A stretch of DNA of 64,000 nt, taken from the NCBI GenBank assembly GCA_008711295.1, contig VUYV01000020.1, positions 2,529,296-2,593,295 of the forward strand. Direction: 5' to 3'. Source of the stretch: Anarhynchus alexandrinus (lineage: Eukaryota; Chordata; Aves; Charadriiformes; Charadriidae). The position numbers and the translations under genes are program-made. Positions 12,830-24,270 of this stretch are shown here, piece after piece (positions within the stretch are counted from its first letter, which is position 1; each line of letters starts with the position of its first letter). The notes beneath the pieces were generated by a model. That model made no database searches. It was given only the letters and a program-made list of their open reading frames with translations, and was not told the origin of the DNA.

Positions 12830-15800
12830 GAATAGCGGTGTCCCAGGTAGGGCAGTGTGGGACCTTCATGGCTGTACCCTCCCGCCTGCGGGCAACAGCC
12901 AACCTGTCAGCCGGTGCCAGCGCTTGTCAGAAACCGGGCACTCGCTCAGAGAACAGGGAGGTTCAAAGGCCCAGACCTTATAAAATGGCAACTGATGTTT
13001 AACCTTCCCTGCCGTTCTCCTCTGCTGGTACTCGGCGACGTTGAAAATACACATTTCCTTTGTTTAAGTGTAACGGTGTGCTTGCTGCTCGCTCAGGAGA
13101 GCGGAACACATCGGAATGGCGAGAGACCGGCAAGCACACCATTACACTGCCTCCCTTCCTCTCTGTGAGGAGCATGCGGGCCTGTCTGTACGTGACCATT
13201 AGATTAATTTATACTGTACTGCATTATGCTGAACTTGGGCCCTCCAAGTGGCAAAGCGCTCCATGCTATTTTTAATTCCTTGGTTTATTTAGAAGTGTTA
13301 CCTTGGAAGAAGTAAAAATAACATTGTAATCAGTGAGAACATTAAATCATTTCAAATTTTTACATCTAAAATCGAACATCTTTTGCAGGCTAAAAGACCC
13401 GCTTCATTATATTGCTGTAACTAGTTTATAGATGCCAGTGGTTTTTTTACCAGTTTTCTATTACCTCATTATCTATCATAGTATCTACACTTTCTCAGGC
13501 ACATAAAAAACCGCAGGCGTCATTCCAAGACTAGCAAACATGCTTGGAGTAACTCTTATTTCAGTATTAAGCACAGAACCTTCAACACAGCCTGCTCCTC
13601 CTTGTGTAGTTACCACTGAACTACCTATGCACACCCTTAGACTTACTCATCTGATTTATTGACTATCCCGGTTTTAATTAGTAGATTCCATACAATTAGG
13701 TCAATAGGTTTTCCAGTCACACCTGTACTTTGAAGCATAGGGAAACAAGTCTAAATGAAACACTGTATGTTTATAAAATATGAACCACCAAGTTCCATGC
13801 TTGCGAAATTTTGAGATTTTCCTTGCCAACACCTTGGTCATAAAGCTTTAGATGACATATCTCTATTGACGAAATAAACTTAGTTTTCGACAAATTCACT
13901 TATACTACTACAGTCTAAATATTTTTTCTACTCACAATCTAAGGTGAGATTCTACATGGTAAGGAACTGCAGTTAGCACTTGTGCTTCGGTTGAGTTTTA
14001 CTTCATCGTAAGTTCCTATTTCAGAACAGCAGCAGCAGAAGGGATGTATACAAAAAACACTGTTTAGCCACCAAAACCTATGTAAGCTGCAATCAGCTGA
14101 GTGTGTTCTCACTGCTGTAGCTCTCATGCTTCTTGACACTATTCTCATCCTATTCACTTCAGAAGATGGCGTACTAAAGTTACACTACAGTGGTCTTCAA
14201 ATTAAGAGTTCTCTTAATTGCTGCTGTAAGGTACTCCGCAATATTGTGTACCTTTTTTTAAAGTAAGGTGAGGTTTCATGAGTCAGCTGAGCCAACCTAA
14301 CTTTCTGCTAAAAGAAACAGCTTTATTTACTCATTCAGGAAACTAAGGGAGTCTTGAACTGGCTCCTCCTTTCTGCTTAATAAACTTGGTATAAAACTAA
14401 CCCAGTATTCAAGAAAATTTTTGCCACTTTATTAAGCGGAATTAGCCTGCTTGGGGCAGGGGGTGCAATGTCAAAAGCCCGACATCTGGGAGGAAGAGGA
14501 CTCTGAGATCATGTGGTGACAGCTATTAAGACAGCTCATTTACTCAGGAGGTCTCACTCCAAACAGGACTAACTGTACTGTCCCTATCAAAATGACCTAA
14601 CATACAGGAGAATCATCAAGCATACAAGGAACAAGACAGGGAACAGGGTAGGTATTAGTTCTGCAAGTATAGGAAGGCAGAAACAGAGAATGCAACCATG
14701 GACCAACAGTGTTTATTGTTGCAGAAAAAGGCAATTTGGCAAATATTCAAGAAGGGAAAGAAGCTATTGTCTATGAGTGACACTGATAAGGCACCACCTA
14801 AAGCACAGTATCTGTAGACACTGTAGAGAACAGCCAGAAAATATTGTAAAAATGACAATTTAAAATATAAATTATAAAATATAATTTTTAATTATATTTT
14901 AATTATTTAAAATATATTTTAAATATAAATTTGTTGCTTCATCTAACTAGGGTTTGTTGCTTCATCTAACAAATAGAAAACTGAAGAAAAGATTCTCTTC
15001 TGAGTCTACCTTCTACTATGTCTACCTTCCAATGAGTTTATGATTGCTTGCACATTCGTAGGGGGTATTAAGCAGAGCAATAGTTCTCACATTCCTTTTT
15101 CCAACACCTAAGGCTTAGATGAAGCATATAATCTATTTTACTTATTTCCAAGGGTAAACAAAATATCTTGGATTAAGTTTTATGAATGATTGTTCATGCG
15201 GAGCTCTGTAAAATTAGAGTTTATATATGATATCTTGTTAAGATAAGGCAGACAGAATTAAGGATTTTTCAGGCTTTCTAAATTTCTGTTTTAACATATA
15301 AGAAAGGGAGTTCTTAAGCGTTATTATTAACTGTACACATTATCCTAATCAAGTCACAGTAATCTTCTTCACTACTGTACTCCCAATTCATATTCTATCT
15401 TTTATCACCAGATTTGTTCTTAAGGATCCATGAACCAAAACAAATGGCCTTCCAGTTACCTAGGATTCAACAATTAGCAAAGCAACAGGTCACACTGCTT
15501 TAAAATTATTTTGTAGTTGGCACCAATGCTTTATTTGGAAGTGAATTGCAATGCCGATGACTATTCAATAGTCACATAACTGAAAACTTAGTAGGAGTTA
15601 AATGTTACTTGAACCACAGACAGGGAAAAGGGCTTTTTCGTTGTTGGAAGGAAAAACAGGGTTTCAAAACTTGGCATGTTTTGCACTGTTTGTAATAAGC
15701 AGAACAGCATAAAACCAAAGTGATTTGTGTTACATATGTAAATGTTACACGTTTTCCTGCCTTTTACAGTTATCATTTCAATAACCATCACTTGTTTTGA

Positions 15801-16370
15801 GAGGGCAGATCAAAATGTCTACTAGTAGGAAGCTGTTGTTTCAGATACTCTTTTTCATTAAATTCCTAATGCAAAACGTACACAGCATTTAATTTAAATA
15901 TAGCCCCAGACTTTCATTGAAACAAAAATTACGAGCAAGTTCTTTCTAGTGTTGGAAGAGACAAGAAGGATCACCGTGAGTTAGCAACTGAGACTTCTTA
16001 TCTTGGCTGTCAATCAGTAGCCAGAAGCTGAAAGACTGAATTCTTTCTGCTGGACTGATTTATTGCCTCCACAAAGTTTCTTGTTGCAGGCAAGGCTGTT
16101 TAAGGCTGTTCCTTAATGAGTTTTGCTTGGCATAATATTAGAACTTTCATAAACATGCTACTACCCAAGCCATAGTTAGTCTGACATTTTATTTTCTAGT
16201 ATACAAGATAGGGCATGAAGCCTTCAGGATCTCTTGACTTTATAAAAAAAATATTCTGAAGTTTGTTTTTTTCCTCCTTGTTGAAAACCATCAGTAGTAA
16301 TACAGGATTTTTTTGTTGTTGTTGTTAGTTTAAATCTAAACAGTGTGAGATGCAGTGAATTTCTAGTCAC
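12830..16370. other. Intergenic region between BTBD9 promoter and GLO1 3' end
   Basis: This is 3.5 kb without a recognised gene. It holds an AT-rich, partly palindromic patch at about 14860-14935 and a 23-bp tandem duplication just after it. A divergent non-coding transcript from the BTBD9 CpG island is possible but not shown by sequence. Confidence 0.6.
14935..14971. repeat. Short tandem duplication, 23-bp unit, beside AT-rich patch
   Basis: The 18-base segment TTTGTTGCTTCATCTAAC occurs twice, separated by TAGGG, giving a 23-bp tandem duplication. It directly follows about 70 bp of almost pure A/T with local self-complementarity. Confidence 0.7.
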
Positions 16371-16664
16371 GTATCTTTTGAGAGTCTTTATTGAAATATT
16401 AACATAATCAGTGTTCTAGAGGAGGATCTGTGTACGGGCTCTTCCAAAAGATGGTTGAGTATTCCTAATTGGAAGCAAATTGCAGTGGCATCACAGGACA
16501 ACAAAAAGGACTTCAAGTACATTGAGGTCCCAGAGGACAGTTTTAGAGGAGACTCTGAATATGACTGATTCCTCTCCATTAAGTGAGAATTTCACTAACA
16601 CTGTTACAGATTTTCTCCAGGGGACTGAAACTGTGCATCTCCTATATAATAGACTTCATTAGAA
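16370..16664 (-). other. GLO1: GLO1 3' UTR with AATAAA signal
   Basis: On the minus strand the first canonical AATAAA after the stop is at 16392-16387, which gives a 3' UTR of about 290 nt. The cleavage site near 16370 is an estimate. No earlier AATAAA or ATTAAA was seen. Confidence 0.7.
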
Positions 16665-16753
16665 CTAAGTGAGAGTCACCATGTGGTTAGGATTCAAAAT
16701 TTCAATCCAGTAGCCATCAGGATCCTGAACAAATGCAATTCCTTTCATTTTAC
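16665..16753 (-). CDS. GLO1: GLO1 exon 6 coding part and stop (residues 155-183)
   Basis: The acceptor is CCTAATAG| before 16753, preceded by a long poly-pyrimidine run (poly-A of about 18 on the plus strand, about 16762-16779). It encodes [18 protein letters not shown] with zinc ligand Glu172. The stop TAG is at 16667-16665. Confidence 0.97.
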
Positions 16754-19700
16754 CTATTAGGAAAAAAAAAAAAAAAAAAGATAAAGTTAGGACTACATGA
16801 CTAGTTCTTAATGTCAAATATGACTACTTTGAAAACTATTTTTCCTTTTTTTCCTTTTGCATGATAATTAGTTCAAATTTAGACAGCTCATTCTGAAAAC
16901 ATCCAGATTAATTTTTAATCAGGGTTCGATCTTTGTACGCTAAATTGCCAATCTTGCTCTCAACAAAGCTGTAGCTTAAAGTCACTCTGAAATTCTATCT
17001 TTTGTGGATTGAAATAAGTTTTCTGCATATGTCCCTGTAAGTGTTCATCTTCTAAATTCACTTAAGTCTCTTTTCAATTATTTGTTCTTATTCCTCTAGC
17101 AAGGAATCCAGAAGATCAATTCCAATATGTGTAAACTGAAGCTTCACCTACTAATGTTACTTTCAAATTAAAAAGATTCTTGTTAGTACAGGAAACAACA
17201 GTCTAATTTCTATAGCCAGAAGGAAGAAGTATCATAGATTAGTGCCTGCTGCTGAATATTAGATGTCCGTTTTGGAATGTATCGGTCCTAGAACTCTCAT
17301 GAGGTCCTTCATGAGAGAATCCAGTTGAAAAATACAAGACTTCTCACCACTGATTTTGGCATTTCAGGCTATTTTGACATAGACGTTCTTTGTTTATGTA
17401 CTGTCTAGACACTTGAGCTATACATTATGCATGTTTTACTAAAAGTTATACAAATCAAATATGATACAGACTAATGAGGCTATTTCTATCAAAGCTGACA
17501 GAACAGCTACAATGATAATAGCCAGTAGGTGGCGTTAGGTAGATTTAAATAAAAATAGCCAGAAAAGTCAAGAATTACTCAGTTTTACTGGGTGGGAATA
17601 ATTACATCTTCTGAGTCATCTTGTTTTCATATGATAAAAACCAAACAGATACGAAATGTGGGAATTTGATCCATGTTAAAATAAATTCTGTAGTAACTCT
17701 AAGCAGTAGTATACATAGTAAACTATGACAACAGAGCACGTGAATTTTAGGGAAGATCAAACCACACACAGAAGGCACGTAGCTAGACTGATGAACTGTT
17801 GTTACCAAGACAGATCTATTGTCAGTTTTGCCCACTGTGTAAGAGGGTGCAGCAGTAACTGGTTTTAGCACCTTCTAAGCAGTGACAACTACTAGAAACT
17901 TACTACCCAGCTATCCAGGGAGATCTATTAGGCAAAATATATTAAAGACAAGGCAAAAAAATGATTTGCATTTCTGATCAAGACTTACCATCATCTGGTT
18001 TCTTCACAAATTTCACTCCTAGTTCTTCAAACCTCTTACAAGCTTTATTGACATCAGGGACAGCAATTCCAATGTGCCCTGTGCAACAAGGTAAAAAGAG
18101 TCAAGTACACTGTAAGTATTGTTGGGTGTTCTAGAGAAAGGTTTGCTCAGCATTTCATCTTGTGCAAAAAGTTTACATGCTGTAGTTCACATAAGAAATG
18201 ACTGTATACAAGAAAAACATTGCTTCCAGAAAGAAGAGCGTTTTGGGTATTAACATTGTTCTCTTTTGGAAAGTTGGCTTTTTGATAATGCCTTTTAAAA
18301 TAGGAACTCATATCTCATAAGTATCTCATATTGTTTAGATGAGAATATTATCTAGCGTAGAAAAAAAAAGATTTTCGAACTGTTCTATCTGTATTTCCTT
18401 TTTGAAGCGTGTCCACATGCAACATTTTGTTGCATTTGCTCGGTTCAACAGTACAAGGAGTTTATCATTAATGTTGTATTTGTAGAGACTAGCACTATGC
18501 AAGGCCTAAGCTTACAAATCAATTGAGAAGCTTTAAATGTCAAGTGGCTAGACTGAGTATGAAACTTATTTCACGAGCCAATGACCTTTCAAGCACTCAG
18601 AATATCAAATTGAGCCACACAAATACGATCCTTAGCGCTACAGACAAACAGAATTCTCCTTCTAGCTTAAAATGGGTAACCAGTGGATTATAAAATAGAA
18701 ATCCAAATGTAAATCAGTCTCAACACCATGATAATCTGATACACAAGAGCAATTATGGTTCTTCATTCAGTAGTTACTATTAGCATGTGTTTGCTTGCCA
18801 AAGGATTAGATTCTTTATAAAAAGTGTAACTGTGGCTTCTTACTCTGAAACACATTTGTTTACCTTCTTTCACAAACTTTCACTGCATACAAGCTGGAAG
18901 AAGAGAGATAAAGGATGAGATGCAAGTTCCCTTCTTTCCTAGTGCTAGTACATTTTCTTCAAAGTAACCTACTAGACAAGTCTTTTCATCCATACAAGTT
19001 TAAAATATATTCTCTACTAGTTCTCATAAAAATAAAGCCTGCAGCATATACTTACCCAATAACCTTTGCACAGGATTTATATAGATGTTTTCTAAAAAAC
19101 ATTTGAAACCTCTTTTTTCCCCAATACGCAAGAGAAAAAGATGTAATCACAATAAATCAAAGCTTAAAAACTACAAACACAAAACTAAAGACCTACCAAA
19201 TCCTCGGGGATCTGAATTGCCATTGTGGTAAGACTGATTTTCATCATTTTCAGTGCCCCAGTTGCTGCAAGAAGTAATTATTACATATTAAAGAAAAGCA
19301 TCAAAATTAACAAATCCTAACTGTTCAGTTTCCTCACGAGGATAAGTTGCTTCTCCTAAAAAACCAAAGAATTTCAACTGTCAGCTGCATTCATTAAGCT
19401 ATCAAGATTTTCCCTAGCTGCAGGTTCTAGGGATAGTCTTGGGGCTAATCCGGTCACGTTGACAGCACTTCACTAGCATTGAGGTTCTACATTTGAGTAA
19501 ATCAGAGACACTCCCATTTCATTCAGATTACAAAGAAGGTTGTACTGCGTGAGTCAGTTTATCTACCCATCACAGGGATCAAACAGTGAGGGTAGCAGGT
19601 CCTCAAGGTAAGCAATACAGTAGGTTATTTGGGAGATTCTTTCTGCACAATTAAAATTATTAGTAGCATGAACCAAACTGTCCTGTTTACGGGAAGTGTA

Positions 19701-22700
19701 TGCTTTGACTTAATACCTCTTTCAATTAGATTGCAAAAGCAATAGTTATCCATTATTAGTATGCTATGGGGATCCAAAGAAAGTTTTAATCACATAAAGT
19801 TTTCCTAAATTCTGTGGCTTTTCTACCCAGATAGCATGCATACTCAAAATACAGCAAGCATTATTTCATATTTATGTACCACTGTTCACCTAGCAGTTTG
19901 AAAGAGCTCTGAAATGAGAAAGATTAAGCTTGCCAAGTAACCAAGATCTCAGCCATATTTTAAAGCTATATGACAGTGAAGATGTTTCCACAGTAATGGT
20001 TACATTTTTTATTCAATCCAACAGGATTTACATTCATCCACTTCTGTTTAATCACTGTTAGCTAAATGTCATCTCTCATTATATTAACACTTACTGTGTC
20101 AGTTCAAGCGTAGCTTTTCTGGAGAAGGTCCAAGCTGTTCTCTCAGTTTTATCTTTCGGGATCTCATTTTTATCTTCATACGCCAGGAAATAGAGCGAGA
20201 ACTTCATAGTAGGAAAGTCAAATTTTTGAAGCAGTCTAAATGGCAACAATTATTTTGAAATAGTAACTTAAAAAGGTAATCAGGTAGCTTGGAAATAAAC
20301 CAAGTTGCTTTCCCCATGTCAGAATTCTTGTTGTGATTTTTTTTGCCTTTCTGACTGTAATCCACGTCTTAAAATAGCTACCTTTTGAACTATCAAATAG
20401 AAACACTCCAGAACATATCACAAACCTACAAAAGTTAGAGGAATCAATACTTAAAAGCCAAACTGTCAGTAACTGAATAGCAAAGCCAGTACAAAGGCTC
20501 ATGTCTTGAGGTTGTCACTGTTACTTGCCCGTATTTACTCAGGAAGATCTTTATGTTTATCCACTTTAAAATATCACCAAGGAATAAAAAGATTGATTTT
20601 GAAACTTATTTGTTCTGGGGAGCTCACTGGCACCAGACAACGTTTAACAACACAGCAGGATTACAAAACAAACATACCTTTAGAAGAAATATTTTTTATA
20701 CTTTCAATAGCCAGGTATAATTGATAAAATCCATTTCAGATGTGACAGTTTAATCAATTAAAAATACTTGAGGCCAGAAAAAGCTGTTTATAAAATGTAT
20801 TCCTTTGCTAGATGCAAGAAGTCACCCACTTTCCTGTGAAATATTTGATAGATCTCTATTTTCACCTAATGTCTAGAGATGGTGTGGCATACCTGAAACC
20901 ATTTTTACGTAGGACATTTAACCAGAAAGAAGTAGGCATGCAAAATGAATCTAATTTCTTTTTCAGCTTACTAGGTATTTAATTTTTATTTTCTCACGCA
21001 CATCTTAACCAAAATGGAAGTAGTTTATTTTATTTCAGTCTGGACTTATTTCAAGATGTTTAAAAATATGCTAGAATTTTGTTTTGGAATAACTCGTCTC
21101 AAATGTCAAGAGTGTGCAAAAAGCATAAACACGTTAGGCTACTGCAGGGCATCTGCCTCCCAACAGCCTTCTCTAAAAGAATGAGTTTAGACCCTGTCTC
21201 CAGCTTCCACTGCCTTGTTCTGTTATAAGCAGAGGTGGTCATAAGTCACCTCTGAGAACTAGTAGAAAACTTAATTTCAAGATTTATAGCAATGACTCCC
21301 AATTATACGCACTGTCACAAAAGTTATCAGTCAGCTGCAGGCTCAGTGAGGGGGAAGTAATCAAGTTGTACACTGATAATTAATGACCTATTTATGAAAA
21401 AAAAAGAAATTTCTAGTCAAGGCCAATATTAGTTCATTTGCAGCTTAGGCATTAACTGTGCTGCAGGAGTTCTCAGAGATTGCCAGACTGTCCAACTGGG
21501 CTGACAGGCCAGCATTGTTTATGTAGTTAGACCAATTAGTATAATTACATCAAAATAGCAAAAACTTTTCTTTTCAGAAGAATAGTAGGAAAAAACAAAC
21601 TTATTGTGGCATACAACTACTCACGTCATTCCAAGAACTCTTGTATAAAAATCCAGTGATTTCTTAGGATCCTTTACTCTTAACATTGTCTGCTGAAACA
21701 TAAAATCCTGGGGGGAAAAAAGTTTATTATTTATACATCAACCAGAAATTAATTATGGTAGTAATAAAGATAGCAGTTAATAATGAATCTACAACTAGCA
21801 GGTTTAGAAGTAACAGAGAGTACTACAGTAAGTGTAAATAAAACCTTTTGTCCTGATCCTACACATACAGATTTGTGTTAAATAAATATGCCCTGGTAAC
21901 ATGTTTAAAACAAATAAACAAAACCACCACTGGTATCAGTCAATATATATTATCAGTGGTATCAAAAAAAGGGTATCATTCTTATCTTTATTATTCTTTT
22001 ATGGAGCTGTACTGCACATGAACCACTTTGCATGCAAGCACACTAGGCACATGAATACTTGACATTGGGCCTCACTGCAGAAACAGAATTTAAATAAAGC
22101 TAATCCTCTGAACTCATTATTTTTATTATTTCATTGCACAGGTGTTGAATTTCTGTCAAGCTTGATGATCTCTTGGCAGCAAAACTGGCCTGCAATTCTG
22201 TAAGGCTATTTTCCTCAAGTCACTGGGTAACTTTATATACCAAGTGCTACTGAACAGCTAAGTGGATGAAAAGCGAACGATGGGATAGCCTTGACAGGTG
22301 TATCTGAAAAAAAAAATACGTAGAACAACTGAAATGCAATTACAAGGTTCTCCTACTTCATAGAATCGTCTAGGTTGGAAAAGACCTTTAAGATCATCGA
22401 GTCCAACCATCAACCTAACGCTGCCAAAACCCACGACTAAACCATGTCCTAAGCACCACGTCTATCCATCTTTTAAATACCTCCAGGGATGGCAACTCCA
22501 CCACTTCCCTGGGCAGCCTGTTCCAATGCTTCACAACCCTTTCGGTGAAGAACTTTTTCCTGATACCCAATCTAAACCTCCCCTGGCGTAACTTGAGGCC
22601 ATTAAGGAAAGATAAAGATGTTTGGGGCGATTTTTTTTTTTTTTTTTTTCAATCCTGACACGAACTGGCTGAAGAGCCCCGGGACACCGCGGGCGCTGCC

Positions 22701-23159
22701 GCTCCTCAGCTCCAGCCTGACGGAGGCTGAGGGCACCAGCAGAGCCGCCGACCCGGCCCACTGCGCCACGGCAGGCCCGGCCTCCCGGCGGGACGGGGGC
22801 TCACCACCACCGGCCCAGCCGATCCGCCCTTCACCACGATGGTGACACTCAGCCGGGCTGCCCGACCCCGGCCCGTTCTCCCCACACAAGGGCGCACCCC
22901 GAGCGCCAGGGCAGCTCCCGGCCGAGCGATCCCCGGCTACTCCTTTCGCACCCCCACACCGGGATCCTCCTCGGCCCCATGCCGCCTCCCATCCACCGCA
23001 CGTCCGCCCGGCAAAGGGCGGGTGGGCCCCGGCGCGCCCGCAGCCCCGGGGCGTCCTCGTCACCGCCATCCACCCCACCTTCGTGCTGGCATCCGGCTCC
23101 GAGCAGGCGCCGTAGGCTGCCTCGTCGCTGAGGCCGCTGAGCTCCGCTGAAGCCGCCAT
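16665..23159 (-). CDS. GLO1: GLO1, lactoylglutathione lyase (glyoxalase I), complete
   Basis: Six exons join to 183 codons (human has 184): 23159-23079, 21707-21625, 20235-20095, 19264-19197, 18078-17989 and 16753-16665. The enzyme converts the hemithioacetal of methylglyoxal and glutathione to S-D-lactoylglutathione in the cytosol, the first step of methylglyoxal detoxification. It is a zinc enzyme, and the four ligands known from the human protein are all present: Gln33 (second Q of FQQTML), Glu99 (ATLELT), His126 (GHIGIAVPD) and Glu172 (GYWIEILNP). The start ATG sits in a CpG island with context GCCGCCATG. Every junction keeps phase and no defect was found. The protein ends NPNHMVTLT. It lies head to head with DNAH8 and downstream of BTBD9 on the same strand. 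Confidence 0.98.
17989..18078 (-). CDS. GLO1: GLO1 exon 5 (residues 125-155)
   Basis: The acceptor is TTGCACAG| before 18078 and the donor is GATGATG|GTAAGT after 17989; 90 bp. It includes the zinc ligand His126 in HIGIAVPDV and the segment [16 protein letters not shown]. Confidence 0.97.
19197..19264 (-). CDS. GLO1: GLO1 exon 4 (residues 102-125)
   Basis: The acceptor is CTTGCAG| before 19264 and the donor is TTTG|GTAGGT after 19197; 68 bp. It encodes [18 protein letters not shown], then PRGF. Confidence 0.97.
20095..20235 (-). CDS. GLO1: GLO1 exon 3 (residues 55-102)
   Basis: The acceptor is CATTTAG| before 20235 and the donor is ACACA|GTAAGT after 20095; 141 bp. It contains [18 protein letters not shown] and the zinc-binding Glu99 in ATLELT. 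Confidence 0.97.
21625..21707 (-). CDS. GLO1: GLO1 exon 2 (residues 28-55)
   Basis: The acceptor is CCCCAG| before 21707 and the donor is ATGAC|GTGAGT after 21625; 83 bp. It encodes [18 protein letters not shown] and onward to VLGM, and includes zinc ligand Gln33. Confidence 0.97.
22359..22603 (-). mobile_element. CR1 LINE 3' fragment in GLO1 intron 1
   Basis: The segment begins CATAGAATCGTCTAGG and runs through the reverse complement of the CR1 3' region (TTGGAAAAGACCTTTAAGAT and onward). The element is therefore minus-oriented and truncated at its 5' end. It ends just before the CpG island, followed by a poly-T run of about 22 at 22627-22649. Confidence 0.92.
23079..23159 (-). CDS. GLO1: GLO1 exon 1 coding part (residues 1-27)
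   Basis: The exon runs from the ATG at 23159-23157 to the donor ACGAAG|GTGGGG after 23079, 27 codons in phase 0. It encodes the acidic N-terminal arm, ending SEPDASTK. An open frame continues into the intron but is not coding, because exon 2 resumes the conserved protein. Confidence 0.95.
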
Positions 23160-23237
23160 GTCGGGAGAGGGAAAGGAGGAGTAGGCGGAGGAGGAGGAGG
23201 AGGAGGAGGCGGCCCCGCCCGCGGGAAGGCGGTACCT

Positions 23238-23260
23238 CGCCCCGCCCCGCCCCGCCCCGG
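23238..23260. promoter_or_regulatory. Array of GC boxes upstream of GLO1
   Basis: Four consecutive CCCCG units (GGGGCGGGG-type Sp1 sites on the minus strand) lie 80-100 bp upstream of the GLO1 ATG. A CCTCCT-type triplet run at about 23186-23210 separates them from the coding start and is probably in the 5' UTR. Confidence 0.6.
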
Positions 23261-23441
23261 TGGCGTCCCATCAGCCGGACCGCGGCTCGGTGGGATCACC
23301 CGCGGAGCGGTGGGAAGGTGTCGGGGCAGATCCGAGGCTGCTTGTTCGCTCCTAAAAAGCACTAAGGGGAAGGAGTCGTTGTCCCTCGTCTTCCCGCCCC
23401 CGGCTGTGGAGTGAATTAGCTGAAGCGCGGATCCTCCGCGT

Positions 23442-23459
23442 TGACGTGACGGTGCGCCC
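23442..23459. promoter_or_regulatory. Candidate antioxidant and metal response elements upstream of GLO1
   Basis: GTGACGGTGCG at 23446-23456 fits the ARE core RTGACNNNGCR. It overlaps TGCGCCC (23453-23459), which fits the MRE core TGCRCNC, and TGACGTGA (23442-23449), one base from a full CRE. Human GLO1 is known to respond to NRF2 and to have a metal response element; that this bird site does the same is inferred from the motif. Confidence 0.45.
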
Positions 23460-24270
23460 CTCTATCCGCCGCTGTCAGGCCGGGGGTACCGTACCCAGCT
23501 CCGCTGGAATGGCGCTTGGTTTTTTTTTGTAAATCCTTCCGACTGGCGGCACCTTAGGGTGTCTGGGGAACCCGGTCTTGTCCGCCCCGTCCGCAAACGC
23601 CAACGCCGCGCGCTCGTTTCGGTACTGAGAGATGTCGGTTTCTTCAAGCGCTGGGGGGTGGAGGGGAGATTTCTTGACACCCTTGGGGGTTACGCAGCGA
23701 CACTTACTGTAAGCAATGATTTCAGGTCTAAAAGAGAAGAATCCTCTTTTCTTTCAAAAGCTCAGCGTGAAAAACAGCACTGAATACTCTGGGGGCCAAT
23801 AACACGCTTTGACTAATTGAGCGGGAAGCACTTTCGCGGTGGGGAATTCTGCCTGCGTTACTTAAAAGGAACTTCCACGGGTACATCTAAAACCAACCCC
23901 CGGGAAAGGGAATTTACCGTATCGAGTCGCTGCGCAGAGCTCAGCNGCGGCCCCCCCCAGCGCGGGGGGCGAGCGAGCCGCACGTGCCAGCACCCCCGCG
24001 GCCGTTACGGGTCTTTCCTAACTGCCAGGCCCCGTTCCGCCTAACGGCCGTCTCATCACGACTCCCCGTCTCCCTCCGCCGCGCTGTATAGCCGCAGGGC
24101 CGAGGGGGGACGCCTGGCCGCGGGAAGGCTAGCGCGGAGGGATCGCTCCGGGGCGTGCGTTGGTGCCGCTTGCGCCGCCTCCTCCTGAGGGGGCAGCGGT
24201 TGGTGGCCGTGCCGTTGGGGGGCTGCTCGCCTCTCCCCGCGTTGTGAGGCATAGCTCCAGCCAGCTCGGT

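Larger units (their letters stand above)
11850..12830. promoter_or_regulatory. CpG-island promoter of BTBD9
   Basis: A very GC- and CpG-rich block stands out in AT-rich surroundings, opening right after a G9 run at about 11856-11864. It contains the predicted first donor of BTBD9 on the minus strand and, facing the other way, a strong plus-strand donor CTCG|GTGAGT at 12769/12770. Long ORFs here on both strands reflect the lack of AT-rich stop codons, not genes. Confidence 0.85.
16754..23078 (-). other. GLO1 introns 1-5
   Basis: The introns are 21708-23078, 20236-21624, 19265-20094, 18079-19196 and 16754-17988. They are AT-rich and free of recognised mobile DNA except for one CR1 fragment in intron 1. 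In intron 1 the 7-bp inverted repeat ACCACTG/CAGTGGT near 21940 flanks an AT-rich loop. Confidence 0.7.
22650..24270. promoter_or_regulatory. CpG island between GLO1 and DNAH8 (probable bidirectional promoter)
   Basis: This is a 1.6-kb GC- and CpG-rich block. It contains GLO1 exon 1 near its left end and extends about 1.1 kb beyond the GLO1 ATG toward DNAH8. DNAH8 coding starts at 26502 directly after an acceptor, so its 5' exon must lie upstream; this island is the natural site. A candidate plus-strand donor CTCG|GTGAGG lies at 24268/24269. One undetermined base (N) is at 23946, next to a run of C. Confidence 0.75.

Noticed and set aside
11766..12902. Several ORFs of 60-169 codons on both strands
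   Set aside because: They lie in a CpG island, where stop codons are rare. The translations are Pro/Arg/Gly/Ala-rich low-complexity without any motif.
22602..23159. 185-codon minus-strand ORF starting at the GLO1 ATG
   Set aside because: Only the first 27 codons are exon 1; the rest reads through the donor into GC-rich intron, while exon 2 resumes the conserved enzyme.
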